From Facklamia sp964471435 (GTDB taxonomy: Bacteria; Bacillota; Bacilli; Lactobacillales; Aerococcaceae): a stretch of 64,000 nt of DNA. The notes under the pieces are model-generated. The model was not told the origin of the DNA. It saw only the letters and a program-made list of their open reading frames with translations, and searched no databases. Each line of letters opens with the position of its first letter. Position 1 is the stretch's first letter. The stretch lies in assembly GCA_964471435.1 (NCBI GenBank), contig CAYYGA010000002.1, positions 1 through 64,000 on the forward strand. Reading direction: 5' to 3'. The translations under genes and the position numbers were made by a program. Positions 1 to 8,564 of the stretch are shown here, piece after piece.

Positions 1-108
1 AAGCTACGGGAGCGTCTGGGGCTGCGTCATAAGTCAGTGTTTAAAACCAATCTTATACAACCATATTACACAACATCTAATTTATAGAATTAAAGTTATA
101 TTTAACTT

Positions 109-340
109 ATGACATAGCCCTAGACTAGATATTATCTTATGACTTTCGGCTTTAGAAACTATGTCATGTATCATGAAGAGAGCGTAACCAAACTAATTGA
201 TATATCCTAGTAGCCTAGAGGATGACTTTGCGCATATCTCTTCGTTAGAAGTTTTACTTCTTACGAAGAGAATAGCAAAGCAAGTCTAAAGACCTTGGCT
301 TTAGACGGTCCCGCTACTAGGATATATCAGTTAGTTTGGT
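109..340. repeat. Nested palindromic intergenic element
   Basis: The stretch 1-412 downstream of rpoD holds no gene but is highly structured. An outer 28-bp inverted repeat (187-214 against 313-340, one mismatch) encloses an inner hairpin (237-271, 15-bp arms, one mismatch, loop TTTTA) and a second small hairpin (284-291 with 299-306, arms GTCTAAAG/CTTTAGAC). A separate 9-bp dyad, ATGACATAG with CTATGTCAT, spans 109-177. The nested arms could fold as a cruciform in DNA or a branched RNA. No transposase or terminal duplication is visible. It may be a MITE-like repeat, a non-coding RNA or a chromosomal structure element; the sequence does not decide between these. Confidence 0.6.
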
Positions 341-412
341 GAAGCGGTTTATTTTTGTTACCTTCTTAACCTAATCACTCCTTGATTCATAAGTAAGGAA
401 TAAAATTTAAAC

Positions 413-450
413 AAAAAAACTCCAGCTTCATCACTGAGGATGAGCCGGAG
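413..450 (-). terminator. Intrinsic terminator of the dnaG-rpoD unit
   Basis: Read on the minus strand, a 12-13 bp stem with one bulge (arms CTCCGGCTCATC and GATGAAGCTGGAG, loop about 5 nt) is followed by seven T residues. It begins 17 nt after the rpoD stop codon. Confidence 0.85.
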
Positions 451-466
451 AAAAGATAGTTTCTTT

Positions 467-1819
467 TTATTCTAAAAAATCTTTCAGTTGTTTTGAACGG
501 CTTGGGTGGCGTAATTTACGAAGAGCTTTGGCTTCTATTTGACGAATCCGCTCACGGGTTACTCCAAACACCTTACCAACCTGCTCTAAAGTGCGGATGT
601 TTCCATCATCCAAACCAAAACGCAGACGCAGGACGTTTTCTTCACGATCAGTTAAAGTATCTAACACATCTTCCAACTGCTCACGCAGTAGAGCTGAAGA
701 AGTGTAATCTTCAGGACTGAGCGCGCCGTCATCTTCGATAAAGTCACCTAAGTGGGAGTCATCTTCTTCTCCGATGGGAGTTTCTAAAGAAACTGGTTCT
801 TGGGCAATCTTTAAGATATCTCTTACCTTTTCAGTCGGCAGGTCCATTTCAGCACCGATTTCTTCTGGTGTAGGTTCCCGGCCTAAATCTTGTAAAAGTT
901 GACGTTGAACTCTGACTAACTTGTTAATAGTTTCGACCATATGAACGGGTATACGAATCGTTCTCGCCTGGTCAGCAATCGCCCGTGTGATGGCCTGGCG
1001 AATCCACCAAGTAGCATACGTTGAGAATTTAAACCCTTTAGTATGGTCAAATTTTTCAACGGCTTTCATTAAGCCCATATTTCCTTCTTGAATTAAATCC
1101 AGGAAGCTCATGCCGCGGCCCACATAACGTTTAGCAATCGAAACTACCAAGCGTAAGTTGGCTTCTGCCAATTCCTGCTTAGCTAAGTCATCTTCATCAA
1201 GAATACGGATGGCTAATTCTACTTCTTCTTCAGCCGTTAATAAATCAACCCGGCCGATTTCTTTTAAATACATCCGGACTGGATCCGCCACTTTAACTTT
1301 GGAGGCAGCTGCTTTTTGAGCGGCTGTCATTGTTTCTTTTCCTTCTGAACGGACCATCTGCTGCTTAGTCGGTCCGCCGTCGTCTCCAACTACCGAAATT
1401 CCCTGGTCTTCCACCGTTTGAATTAATTTATCAATATCATCTGCTTCTAGATTATAAGGAGAAGCGATTTGTTTCGTTAATTCATCATAGTGAATCTGTC
1501 CCAATGTTTTTTTATTTGCGATTAACTCTTTAGTAGCTTCTTCTAAAGTTAAAGTTAAATCAGTGGTTTCTTCTTTTTTAGCTTTCTTTGGCGCAGCTTT
1601 CTTTTTTTTAGCTGCTTCTTTTTTTACTTCTTCTTCCTGTGCTACCACATCGATACTTGATTTGGGTTCATCAGAAAGAACTTCTTTAATTCCTTCTTCC
1701 GCTACTTTATCCGCTGTTTCTGCTTCATTATCCGTCAGATTCGTATCACTTGAAGGATCTTCTAATTTTTCTTTTCTTTCTTTGTCAACATTTAATAATT
1801 CTTTTTCTTCTTTAGCCAT
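467..1819 (-). CDS. rpoD: RNA polymerase primary sigma factor
   Basis: Housekeeping sigma-70 factor (SigA/RpoD) that directs RNA polymerase to most promoters. Region 1.1 is followed by region 1.2 (DPVRMYLKEIG), region 2 with the core-binding and -10 recognition helices (FDLIQEGN-type block, FSTYATWWIRQAI), region 3, and region 4 with the -35 helix-turn-helix (VTRERIRQIEAKALRKLRHP) near the C terminus. At 450 residues it is longer than the B. subtilis protein (about 370), because the first ~90 residues are an acidic then lysine-rich low-complexity extension. I start at the second in-frame ATG: the motif AGGGGG, which overlaps the dnaG stop, lies 7 nt from it but only 1 nt from the ATG at 1825. 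It is co-transcribed with dnaG just upstream, the usual Firmicutes arrangement, and followed by a strong terminator. Confidence 0.98.
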   Translation of the reverse strand: MAKEEKELLNVDKERKEKLEDPSSDTNLTDNEAETADKVAEEGIKEVLSDEPKSSIDVVAQEEEVKKEAAKKKKAAPKKAKKEETTDLTLTLEEATKELIANKKTLGQIHYDELTKQIASPYNLEADDIDKLIQTVEDQGISVVGDDGGPTKQQMVRSEGKETMTAAQKAAASKVKVADPVRMYLKEIGRVDLLTAEEEVELAIRILDEDDLAKQELAEANLRLVVSIAKRYVGRGMSFLDLIQEGNMGLMKAVEKFDHTKGFKFSTYATWWIRQAITRAIADQARTIRIPVHMVETINKLVRVQRQLLQDLGREPTPEEIGAEMDLPTEKVRDILKIAQEPVSLETPIGEEDDSHLGDFIEDDGALSPEDYTSSALLREQLEDVLDTLTDREENVLRLRFGLDDGNIRTLEQVGKVFGVTRERIRQIEAKALRKLRHPSRSKQLKDFLE

Positions 1820-1830
1820 TTGCATGCCCC

Positions 1831-3705
1831 CTAAGATTGTATTTTCAATTGGCGTTGTAATGATAATATTTTATGAATAAGGCGCTCTGCTTCCTCCTGC
1901 TCCTGGTGAGCCATTAAAGTTTGGCATTTTTGCGACAATTCTTTGATTTCGAGTTCTATAAAAGCCTCATTGACCACCTTTAAACAATCGATCATAATTT
2001 GTTCCGAATAGCCTAAATCAACATACTCCCACATAATTTGTTCAATGAAATATTTTAAATTCGTATTTTCAATTTTATCAATAATCCCGCTTAAAGGCAA
2101 TCGATTGCCGGCATAGTAGTAAGTCACCAGCTCAATTAAAGCCTGTTGGGCAAAATCATGATATAAAATAGGTAATTCTGTCAACTGGTCAATAAATGAC
2201 CAGGCAGAGGAATGATAAATCAACTGAGCTAAAAAGAGTTTCTCACTATTAAAAGCTTTGGATGATTTAACCTCTAGTAACTCCAGCCGGTTTCCGGCTG
2301 GATGAGAGGTTAAGCTACCACTTTCAAAAGCGTCTGACTCTGCTGCTTGACGAGATGTCCTGGTCCTGCTGCGGTCTTTTGTGCGATGAAAGCCTGACTG
2401 AATCCTGGCTAACTGCTCCTGAATGACTTCTTCTTGCAAATTAAATTCCTGCGCCAGCTCACTAATGTAAAGCTGTCGTTCAATCGGTGAATTGATAGCA
2501 GCAATCATTTTGACAACACCCTCAATATAAGCAGCCAATTCTTGTTTATTATCAAAATTAAACTTTTTCCGCAAATAATTTCTTTGGAAAACAAAGGCTG
2601 ACTGGGCTGTATTGATTAACTGTTGGAAACCATCCGATCCTTTTGTTTGCAACCAATCATCAGGATCTTTTCCTTGCGGAATGGTAATTGATTTCGCCTG
2701 CACATTTTTAAAATCTTTGACCATGTCCATGGCACGGGCGGTTGCTTTTTGACCCGCCTCATCCCCATCAAAAACAAATATAATTTCTTGAGCCATTTTA
2801 CTTAAAAAGCTTAACTGCTCTTGAGTCATACTCGTTCCCATGGTCGCCACCGAATAATTAAAACCTGCTTGGGAAAGGGCAATTACATCCATGAAGCCTT
2901 CACAAACCAATACTTGACGCGTTTTTTGAATATGCGGCCTTGCTAAATCGATATTATAAATCAAGTTACTTTTACGAAATATTTCAGTTTCGGGTGAATT
3001 GACATATTTCCCCTGACGGCGGTCTGTTTGAATATACTGTCTGGCTGAAAAAGCAATGGTTCGGCCATTTCGGTCGCGTAAAGGAAAAATAATTCTGCCG
3101 TTAAAACGGTCGACTAACTGCTGACTGTGTTCATTTAAATAGAATATACCAGAAGCAATCAATTCTTCCTGCTCAAATTCATCTCCTAAAAAAGCTAACA
3201 ATAACTCTGATTTTTCCGGGGCTAAGCCTAAGCTGAAGAGACTCAATGTTTCCTTGCTTAATTGACGGTTGATTAAATACTCATAGGCAGGCTGCCCATT
3301 TTGCGTACTCATTAAATAGTAATGATAAAACTCGCGCGCTTTTTCATGAATTTGATAGAGCTTTTCCTGCAGCGGCGTATATTGAGCTTGACTGGCCGGC
3401 TGGGTAAAACTTTCATCGATTTGGATATTGGCTATTTCGGCTACCTTTTTTACTGCTTCAACAAAATTAACATTTTCTATTTCCTGGATAAAACCAAAAA
3501 CATTGCCGCCTCGATCACATGAAAAACACTTAAAAATTTGTTTGCCTGGATGAATCGAAAATGAGGGATTGCGATCCTCATGAAAAGGACAAGATGCTTG
3601 ATAGCTTTGCCCTCTTTTGGTCAATTCCACATATTGACCGATTACATCGACAATATTTACTTTAGAGCGAATTTCATCAATGACTTCATTAGGTATGCGA
3701 CTCAT
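1831..3705 (-). CDS. dnaG: DNA primase
   Basis: Synthesises RNA primers for lagging-strand replication in association with the replicative helicase. The N-terminal CHC2-type zinc domain is visible (CPFHEDRNPSFS at about residues 39-50, then CFSCDRGGN at about 60). The TOPRIM catalytic core follows (VLVCEGFMDVIAL at about 265, then IIFVFDGDEAGQKA at about 310, carrying the metal-binding Glu and DxD residues). The rest is the helicase-interaction region. Length 624 is normal for the family. The ATG is preceded by AAAGGATG. It precedes rpoD with 11 nt to the chosen rpoD start, so the two form a macromolecular-synthesis operon without rpsU at this end. Confidence 0.98.
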   Translation of the reverse strand: MSRIPNEVIDEIRSKVNIVDVIGQYVELTKRGQSYQASCPFHEDRNPSFSIHPGKQIFKCFSCDRGGNVFGFIQEIENVNFVEAVKKVAEIANIQIDESFTQPASQAQYTPLQEKLYQIHEKAREFYHYYLMSTQNGQPAYEYLINRQLSKETLSLFSLGLAPEKSELLLAFLGDEFEQEELIASGIFYLNEHSQQLVDRFNGRIIFPLRDRNGRTIAFSARQYIQTDRRQGKYVNSPETEIFRKSNLIYNIDLARPHIQKTRQVLVCEGFMDVIALSQAGFNYSVATMGTSMTQEQLSFLSKMAQEIIFVFDGDEAGQKATARAMDMVKDFKNVQAKSITIPQGKDPDDWLQTKGSDGFQQLINTAQSAFVFQRNYLRKKFNFDNKQELAAYIEGVVKMIAAINSPIERQLYISELAQEFNLQEEVIQEQLARIQSGFHRTKDRSRTRTSRQAAESDAFESGSLTSHPAGNRLELLEVKSSKAFNSEKLFLAQLIYHSSAWSFIDQLTELPILYHDFAQQALIELVTYYYAGNRLPLSGIIDKIENTNLKYFIEQIMWEYVDLGYSEQIMIDCLKVVNEAFIELEIKELSQKCQTLMAHQEQEEAERLIHKILSLQRQLKIQS

Positions 3706-3756
3706 TTTTCACATCCTTTTTCGATAACCTTCCAACAACTTTCATAGGGAAAAGCT

Positions 3757-4347
3757 TTATGCTTCCTCTATAAATTCTTCAATAATCTCCCAGATTTCTT
3801 CTGACCCTTCTCCGGTTTCAGCTGAAAAATAGAAAAGAGCATCCGTCGATGGTAAATTCAAGGCTTTTTTATAAAGTGATAAGTGCTTGTTTAACTGACT
3901 TTTTTTTATTTTATCATATTTAGTTAATACAATGGCAAAGGGAATGTCTAATTCTTCTGCGAAGGCGTACATTTCTTTGTCTAAAGCAGTTGGTTCATGG
4001 CGAATATCCATCAATAATAGTAATAATTGGATATTTTCTCTTTGTTGTAAGAAGACTTGATTCATCTCTTCCCACTTCGCCCGGTCTGTTTTAGACACTC
4101 GGGCATAACCATAACCGGGGACATCTACAAATCGAAATTGATTATTGATGATATAGAAATTCAAAGTCTGGGTTTTGCCAGGCTGGCCTGAAGTTCTGGC
4201 TAATCCTTTACGTTTGATCATTTTATTAACAAAAGAAGACTTTCCGACATTGGAGCGTCCTGCTAAAGCGACTTCTGGTAAATGATCTGCCGGATATTGT
4301 TCCGGTCTGACTGCTGATATAACTAAACTTGCGTCTTTAACTATCAC
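3757..4347 (-). CDS. engB: Ribosome biogenesis GTP-binding protein EngB/YsxC
   Basis: Essential TRAFAC-class GTPase needed for assembly of the 50S ribosomal subunit in Gram-positive bacteria. All five G motifs can be read: G1 GRSNVGKSS near residue 30, the G2 region SGQPGKTQTLNFY, G3 DVPGYG, G4 TKYDK and G5 FSAETGEG. Length 196 is typical. The start codon is GTG, preceded by an AAAGGGGTGAGG ribosome site. It lies between clpX upstream and dnaG downstream; clpX-engB adjacency is conserved in Firmicutes. The gap to dnaG is about 50 nt, with no clear terminator, so read-through into dnaG-rpoD is plausible. Confidence 0.97.
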   Translation of the reverse strand: MIVKDASLVISAVRPEQYPADHLPEVALAGRSNVGKSSFVNKMIKRKGLARTSGQPGKTQTLNFYIINNQFRFVDVPGYGYARVSKTDRAKWEEMNQVFLQQRENIQLLLLLMDIRHEPTALDKEMYAFAEELDIPFAIVLTKYDKIKKSQLNKHLSLYKKALNLPSTDALFYFSAETGEGSEEIWEIIEEFIEEA

Positions 4348-4446
4348 AGCCTCACCCCTTTCGTGGTTTTTATAAAAATGATGGCAGCTTTAAATTTGCA
4401 TGACTCTTCTTAAAAGATAGAGACCTTTTTATTTATACATGAAAAC

Positions 4447-4487
4447 AGCAATCTCTTTCGAAGTTATGCTGATCGACTGAGATTGCT
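4447..4487 (-). terminator. Hairpin downstream of clpX, possible weak terminator
   Basis: A perfect 9-bp inverted repeat (AGCAATCTC / GAGATTGCT, 23-nt loop) lies about 80 nt after the clpX stop. On the minus strand it is followed by only four T residues, so termination would be weak. The rest of 4348-4566 shows one further small palindrome (CTTCTTA/TAAGAAG, near 4513-4534) and no gene. Confidence 0.35.
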
Positions 4488-4566
4488 CATTGCTTTCATA
4501 GATATAAGACGGCTTCTTAAGTACTTATAAGAAGTATCGGTTTAAATTTTAAAGTGACTGCTATTA

Positions 4567-5814
4567 TTATGAAATCTTTCGGTTTTCGTCATTGAAATAG
4601 AGAGGTTCTTCCTGTCCTTCAACGGTTTCAGGTGTGATGACAATGCGTTTGACATCGTCGCGTCCAGGTACTTCGTACATGACATTCAGCATGACATTTT
4701 CGATGATGGAACGTAATCCACGGGCACCGATTTCTCTGTCAATGGCTTTATCTGCAATCGCACGTAAAGCTTCTTCATCAAATTCCAAGTCGACTTCTTC
4801 CATTTCAAGTAACCGTTGGTATTGTTTTACGAGGGCATTTTTTGGTTCGGTTAAAATACGGACCAAATCATCTTCAGTTAATTCGTTTAAAACGGTTAAA
4901 ATTGGCAGACGGCCGATAAATTCCGGAATCAGACCAAATTTTAATAAGTCTTCCGGTGTGGCATGCTGCATGATGTTTTCCGAGTGAAGGGTATTTTCCT
5001 GATTGGTATTCGTGCCAAATCCAATTACCTTGGCTCCTAAGCGTTCTTTAATAATGGTTTCAATACCATCAAAGGCTCCACCGACAACGAAGAGTATTTG
5101 ACTGGTATCCATTTTAAGAAATTCTTGTCCCGGATGCTTACGTCCGCCTTTAGGTGGAATGTTGGCTTCAGTTCCTTCTAATATTTTTAGTAAGGCCTGC
5201 TGAACACCTTCACCGGATACATCACGTGTAATGGATGTATTTTCAGATTTACGAGAGATTTTATCGATCTCATCAATATAGATAATTCCTTTTTCGGCCC
5301 GTTCAATATCATAATCTGCTGCTTGGACCAGTTTGAGTAAGACGTTTTCGACGTCTTCACCGACATAGCCTGCTTCTGTTAAGGTTGTCGCATCTGCAAT
5401 TGCAAAAGGAACGTTAATAATACGGGCTAAGCTTTGGGCTAAATAAGTTTTACCGGAACCGGTAGGTCCAATAATACAAATATTAGATTTTTGCAGCTCG
5501 ATATCGTCCTTCTCTTCTACTTGGTAGTTAATCCGTTTATAGTGATTGTAAACAGCAACGGATAAGGCCCTTTTAGCTTCCTCCTGCCCAATTACATATT
5601 CATCCAGTTTAGCCGAAATTTCTTGCGGTTTTAAGATTTGGATAGGATCTGCGCGGCGTTCAAATCTTTTTTCTTCTTCAATAATCGACATACATAATTC
5701 AACACATTCATCACAGATATAGACATCCGGTCCTGCAATGATTTTATTTACTTCATCTTGTGACTTCCCACAAAAAGAACAAAAATAGTCTTGAATGTTG
5801 GTTGTTTTCGCCAT
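4567..5814 (-). CDS. clpX: ATP-dependent Clp protease ATP-binding subunit ClpX
   Basis: AAA+ unfoldase that recognises tagged proteins and feeds them to ClpP. The N-terminal C4 zinc-binding domain is present (FCSFCGK, then ICDECVELC). It is followed by Walker A GPTGSGKT at about residue 117, the pore-loop motif GYVGEDVE, Walker B IIYIDEIDKI and the sensor-2 motif GARGLRSIIE near the C terminus. Length 415 is typical. The start is preceded by AAGGAGG. Upstream lies the palindromic element with an assembly gap, and beyond it tig. The tig-clpX order matches B. subtilis and other Firmicutes, with clpP absent here. Confidence 0.98.
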   Translation of the reverse strand: MAKTTNIQDYFCSFCGKSQDEVNKIIAGPDVYICDECVELCMSIIEEEKRFERRADPIQILKPQEISAKLDEYVIGQEEAKRALSVAVYNHYKRINYQVEEKDDIELQKSNICIIGPTGSGKTYLAQSLARIINVPFAIADATTLTEAGYVGEDVENVLLKLVQAADYDIERAEKGIIYIDEIDKISRKSENTSITRDVSGEGVQQALLKILEGTEANIPPKGGRKHPGQEFLKMDTSQILFVVGGAFDGIETIIKERLGAKVIGFGTNTNQENTLHSENIMQHATPEDLLKFGLIPEFIGRLPILTVLNELTEDDLVRILTEPKNALVKQYQRLLEMEEVDLEFDEEALRAIADKAIDREIGARGLRSIIENVMLNVMYEVPGRDDVKRIVITPETVEGQEEPLYFNDENRKIS

Positions 5815-5900
5815 ATATCCTCCTTGTTATTTGGTTGCTGTTTTTAGTAATAGTCTTTATGGTTGGAACGATTTTGAATATTGTTCATAAACATGGGGTG

Positions 5901-6160
5901 TCTTCCTTCAGGAATAGTGGCTGCTTGCGGCCATGGGACNNNNNNNNNNNNNNNNNNNNNNNNNNNNNNNNNNNNNNNNNNNNNNNNNNNNNNNNNNNNN
6001 NNNNNNNNNNNNNNNNNNNNNNNNNNNNNNNNNNNNNNNGAGCCTGTAGTCTCAAGGCTCTCAAGCCTTAAACTCAGTGTATGCGCTGACGCGCGACACT
6101 GAGTAATTCGCATTTCGTCCTTAGACATGGCTGCAAGCAGCCACTATTCCTTACGGAAGA
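5901..6160. repeat. Palindromic intergenic element (copy A), interrupted by assembly gap
   Basis: This fills most of the 546-nt space between tig and clpX. A 35-bp inverted repeat (5901-5935 against 6126-6160, 32 of 35 positions matching) bounds the element. The interior carries the hairpin ACTCAGTGT / ACACTGAGT (6072-6104) enclosing GCGC-TGAC-GCGC, and a small stem AAGGCT-CTCA-AGCCTT. The block at 6058-6122 resembles 20218-20284 in sequence and internal spacing, so this is a dispersed family. The two open frames that cross it exist only because the N run has no stop codons. It may be a MITE-like or repetitive palindromic sequence; no coding function is supported. Confidence 0.65.
5940..6039. 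other. Assembly gap (100 N)
   Basis: A run of exactly 100 N is a conventional scaffold placeholder, so the true length is unknown. It falls inside palindromic element A, which is probably why the assembly broke here. Confidence 0.99.
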
Positions 6161-6241
6161 CTCTGTAACTATATGAGATGTTTCATTCTAAATTAAAAAT
6201 GTGAATGATTATCATAGTAGAACTTGGAAGGTTAAAAGTTC

Positions 6242-6296
6242 AAAAAAGGGATGCTGAAAGTCTCCAATCGACATCCATCTGCAATCCCTCTTTTAA
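6242..6296 (-). terminator. Intrinsic terminator of tig
   Basis: On the minus strand, the arm AGAGGGATTGC pairs with GCATCCCTTT (one bulge) across a ~26-nt loop and is followed by a run of six T. It lies about 65 nt after the tig stop. Confidence 0.7.
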
Positions 6297-6360
6297 AAGT
6301 TATTATTTAAATTAATTAGTCAACTGTTAAATCCAGACTTCTTTTTACTCTACTATTGTC

Positions 6361-7641
6361 TTACTTTTCTTCGACAGTGTCAACAATTAAGCTCATAGCT
6401 TTTTTCAGACGGATATCTGATTCAAGCATGTCTTCTGTTACGTATTGACGTACTTGGTCTGCTTCCATTCCGTATTGTTCGGAAAGTAAGGCAACCTCTT
6501 CTGTCTTTTCTTCGTCAGACACTTCGATATTTTCAGCTTCAACAATTGCTTCTAAAACTAAGTTAGTTTTAGTTCTCAATTCAGCTTCTTCACTAAATTG
6601 GTCATGTAAGTCTTCTTTTGTTGTGCCAGAAATTTGATAGTATAAGTCTTCATTGATTCCCTGGCGTTTTAAGTTGTTTAAGAAGTGATCCATTTGACGG
6701 TGAACTTCTTCGTGAACCATGGCTTCTGGAAGTTCAACGACTTCTGCATTTTCAACTGCTTGACGTAATGCAGCGTCTTCTACTAACTCTTTAGCCTGTT
6801 CTTCTTTGTCTTCTTGAAGTTGAACACGGATTTTGTTTTTTAACTCATCTAATGTTTCAACTTCGTCGTCGGCATCTTTAGCGAATTCATCGTCTAATTC
6901 AGGGATTTCTTTTACTTTTACCTCATGAACTTTAACTTTGAAAACTGCTTCTTTACCTGCTAATTCTTCAGCATGGTACTCTTCCGGGAAAGTTACATTA
7001 ACATCTAACTCTTCGCCTGGTTTAGCACCGATTAATTGTTCTTCGAAACCTGGAATAAATGATCCAGAACCTAATTCTAATGAATGGTTTTCAGCTTGTC
7101 CGCCTTCAAACACTTCACCATCTACAGATCCTTCGTAATCAATTACAACAGTATTGCCTTCAGCAGCTGCTTCTTCAGTTACAGCTAATTCAGCTAATTC
7201 TTGACGTTTTAATTCAAGACGTGCTTCTACTTCTTCTTCTTTTACTTCACGGTCTTGTTTTTCAACCGTTAAGTCTTTATATTGACCTAATTTAACTTCT
7301 GGTTTTAAAGTTACTTTAGCTTCAATTACCCACGGTTGCCCTTTTTCCATTGATTTAACATCAATTTCAGGCTGGGCAACAACTTCCAACTCTTTTTCAT
7401 CAACGGCCTTTTGATAGTAAACAGGTAATAATTGGTTTAAAGCATCTTCATATAAAGCTGCTTCACCGTAAACATTATTGAAGATTTGGCGTGGGACTTT
7501 CCCTTTACGGAATCCTGGTACAGAGATGTTTTTACGCACGCGCTTATAAACTTGGTCTAAGCTTTTATTAACTTCTTCTAATGGTATTTCAAAAGTTAAT
7601 GTTCCTTCATTTGCTGAAGTTTTTTCAAAGTTTGTTGTCAT
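6361..7641 (-). CDS. tig: Trigger factor, ribosome-associated chaperone
   Basis: Binds near the ribosomal exit tunnel, shields nascent chains and has peptidyl-prolyl isomerase activity. The ribosome-binding signature GFRKGKVPR is near residue 44. An FKBP-type domain follows (YEGSVDGEVFEGG to PEEYHAEELAGK, about residues 155-245), then the helical C-terminal chaperone arms. Length 426 is normal. A longer reading frame begins at a GTG at 7659, but GGAGGA directly overlaps that codon and sits 10-11 nt before the ATG at 7641, so I use the ATG. A sigma-A promoter at 7684-7712 drives it. It is divergent from recU. Confidence 0.97.
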   Translation of the reverse strand: MTTNFEKTSANEGTLTFEIPLEEVNKSLDQVYKRVRKNISVPGFRKGKVPRQIFNNVYGEAALYEDALNQLLPVYYQKAVDEKELEVVAQPEIDVKSMEKGQPWVIEAKVTLKPEVKLGQYKDLTVEKQDREVKEEEVEARLELKRQELAELAVTEEAAAEGNTVVIDYEGSVDGEVFEGGQAENHSLELGSGSFIPGFEEQLIGAKPGEELDVNVTFPEEYHAEELAGKEAVFKVKVHEVKVKEIPELDDEFAKDADDEVETLDELKNKIRVQLQEDKEEQAKELVEDAALRQAVENAEVVELPEAMVHEEVHRQMDHFLNNLKRQGINEDLYYQISGTTKEDLHDQFSEEAELRTKTNLVLEAIVEAENIEVSDEEKTEEVALLSEQYGMEADQVRQYVTEDMLESDIRLKKAMSLIVDTVEEK

Positions 7642-7683
7642 TTTAAATCTATCCTCCACAACTGTTAATATACATACCTTTAT

Positions 7684-7712
7684 ATTTTATAGGAAGTTCT
7701 CCCTTTTGTAAA
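7684..7712 (-). promoter_or_regulatory. Sigma-A promoter of tig
   Basis: Minus strand: -35 TTTACA (7707-7712), 17-bp spacer, -10 TAAAAT (7684-7689). The start site would be about 35 nt before the tig ATG. A short palindrome TAGAATATTTCTA lies just upstream. Confidence 0.6.
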
Positions 7713-7897
7713 CCATTTTTCATTATTCTAGAATATTTCTAAAAAAATTCACTAATTTCTGCTAGAGTTAGTTTACAATAATAGGAGGCTTCCTTCTATA
7801 TTATAGTAATATTTTACAAATTTAAAACCTAAACAATAAATCTTCTACCTTCCAAGGAATTCTTTAGGTATAATAGGAAAAGTTGGGGGCGATTAAT

Positions 7898-8503
7898 ATG
7901 GTCAAATATCCTGCCGGGCAGGGACCTCAAAACCATCGAATCAAAAAAAATAAATTTAAACTTAAAAAGAAAAAAGCAAACTATGGCAGCCGGGGAATGT
8001 CTTTTGAAGAAAGAATCAATCAATCCAATCTTTATTATATGGAACGCCAACTGGCAGTGATTCATAAAAAGCCGACACCGATTCAGGTAGTAAAAGTGGA
8101 TTACCCTAAACGGTCGGCAGCCCGGATTACTGAAGCTTATTACCGCCAGGCATCGACTACAGACTATAACGGTGTCTACCAGGGACGGTATATTGATTTT
8201 GAAACTAAAGAAACAACTAATAAAACAAGTTTCCCGCTGGCTAACTTACACAGCCATCAACTAAAACATATGGAGCTTTGTCATCAACAAGGCGGTATTG
8301 TTTTTATGCTCTTTTCATTTCGGGAACATCAAAAAATCTTTTTACTCGCTTATCCGGAGTTGGAAGCTTTTTTAAAATCGACTGATAAAGCCAGTATTCC
8401 TTATGATTATATTGAGGAAAAAGGGGTGGAATGTCCCCAGGGAATTTTGCCCATGATTGATTATCTTCAAGCTTTAGACAGTTATTTAGAAAGTATTAAT
8501 TAA
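7898..8503 (+). CDS. recU: Holliday junction resolvase RecU
   Basis: Structure-specific endonuclease that resolves Holliday junctions made during recombination; it is the Firmicutes counterpart of RuvC and works with RuvAB, which is also in this window. The N-terminal basic tail (about residues 15-30) and the motif RGMSFEERIN are present. The nuclease core D100-x-E102-x-K104 lies in YIDFETKET, followed by a conserved HQL helix. Length 201 is usual. The frame opens earlier at a TTG (7883), but I take the ATG at 7898. A perfect TATAAT at 7869-7874 suggests a short leader; its -35 is poor. One of only two plus-strand genes, followed 61 nt later by the penicillin-binding protein, as in many Firmicutes. 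Confidence 0.96.
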   Translation: MVKYPAGQGPQNHRIKKNKFKLKKKKANYGSRGMSFEERINQSNLYYMERQLAVIHKKPTPIQVVKVDYPKRSAARITEAYYRQASTTDYNGVYQGRYIDFETKETTNKTSFPLANLHSHQLKHMELCHQQGGIVFMLFSFREHQKIFLLAYPELEAFLKSTDKASIPYDYIEEKGVECPQGILPMIDYLQALDSYLESIN

Positions 8504-8522
8504 AATGCTTATTTCACTACTC

Positions 8523-8539
8523 AACTGTTATAAACAGTT
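8523..8539. promoter_or_regulatory. Perfect 7-bp dyad between recU and pbp1A
   Basis: AACTGTT-ATA-AACAGTT is a perfect palindrome 12 nt before the ribosome site of the downstream gene. It could be a protein-binding operator or a small RNA hairpin. No T-run follows, so it is not an intrinsic terminator. Confidence 0.4.
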
Positions 8540-8564
8540 TACATACTTAGAAAGGAAGTGAAGT

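Noticed and set aside
1..60. Short match GGGGCTGCGT to 55724-55733 as a further repeat family
   Set aside because: Ten bases of identity without extension can occur by chance, and the window edge prevents extension.
1563..1880. Plus-strand frame of 105 codons opposite rpoD
   Set aside because: It mirrors the lysine/acid-rich part of rpoD; its Ser/Phe-rich composition is the antisense shadow of Glu/Lys codons. Similar shadows elsewhere (for example 7059-7295, 23550-23936, 35241-35627) were dropped for the same reason.
5760..6128. Three open frames crossing the 5.9-kb region
   Set aside because: They are open only because the 100 N are translated as X; the flanking parts lie in the palindromic element and have no ribosome site or family likeness.
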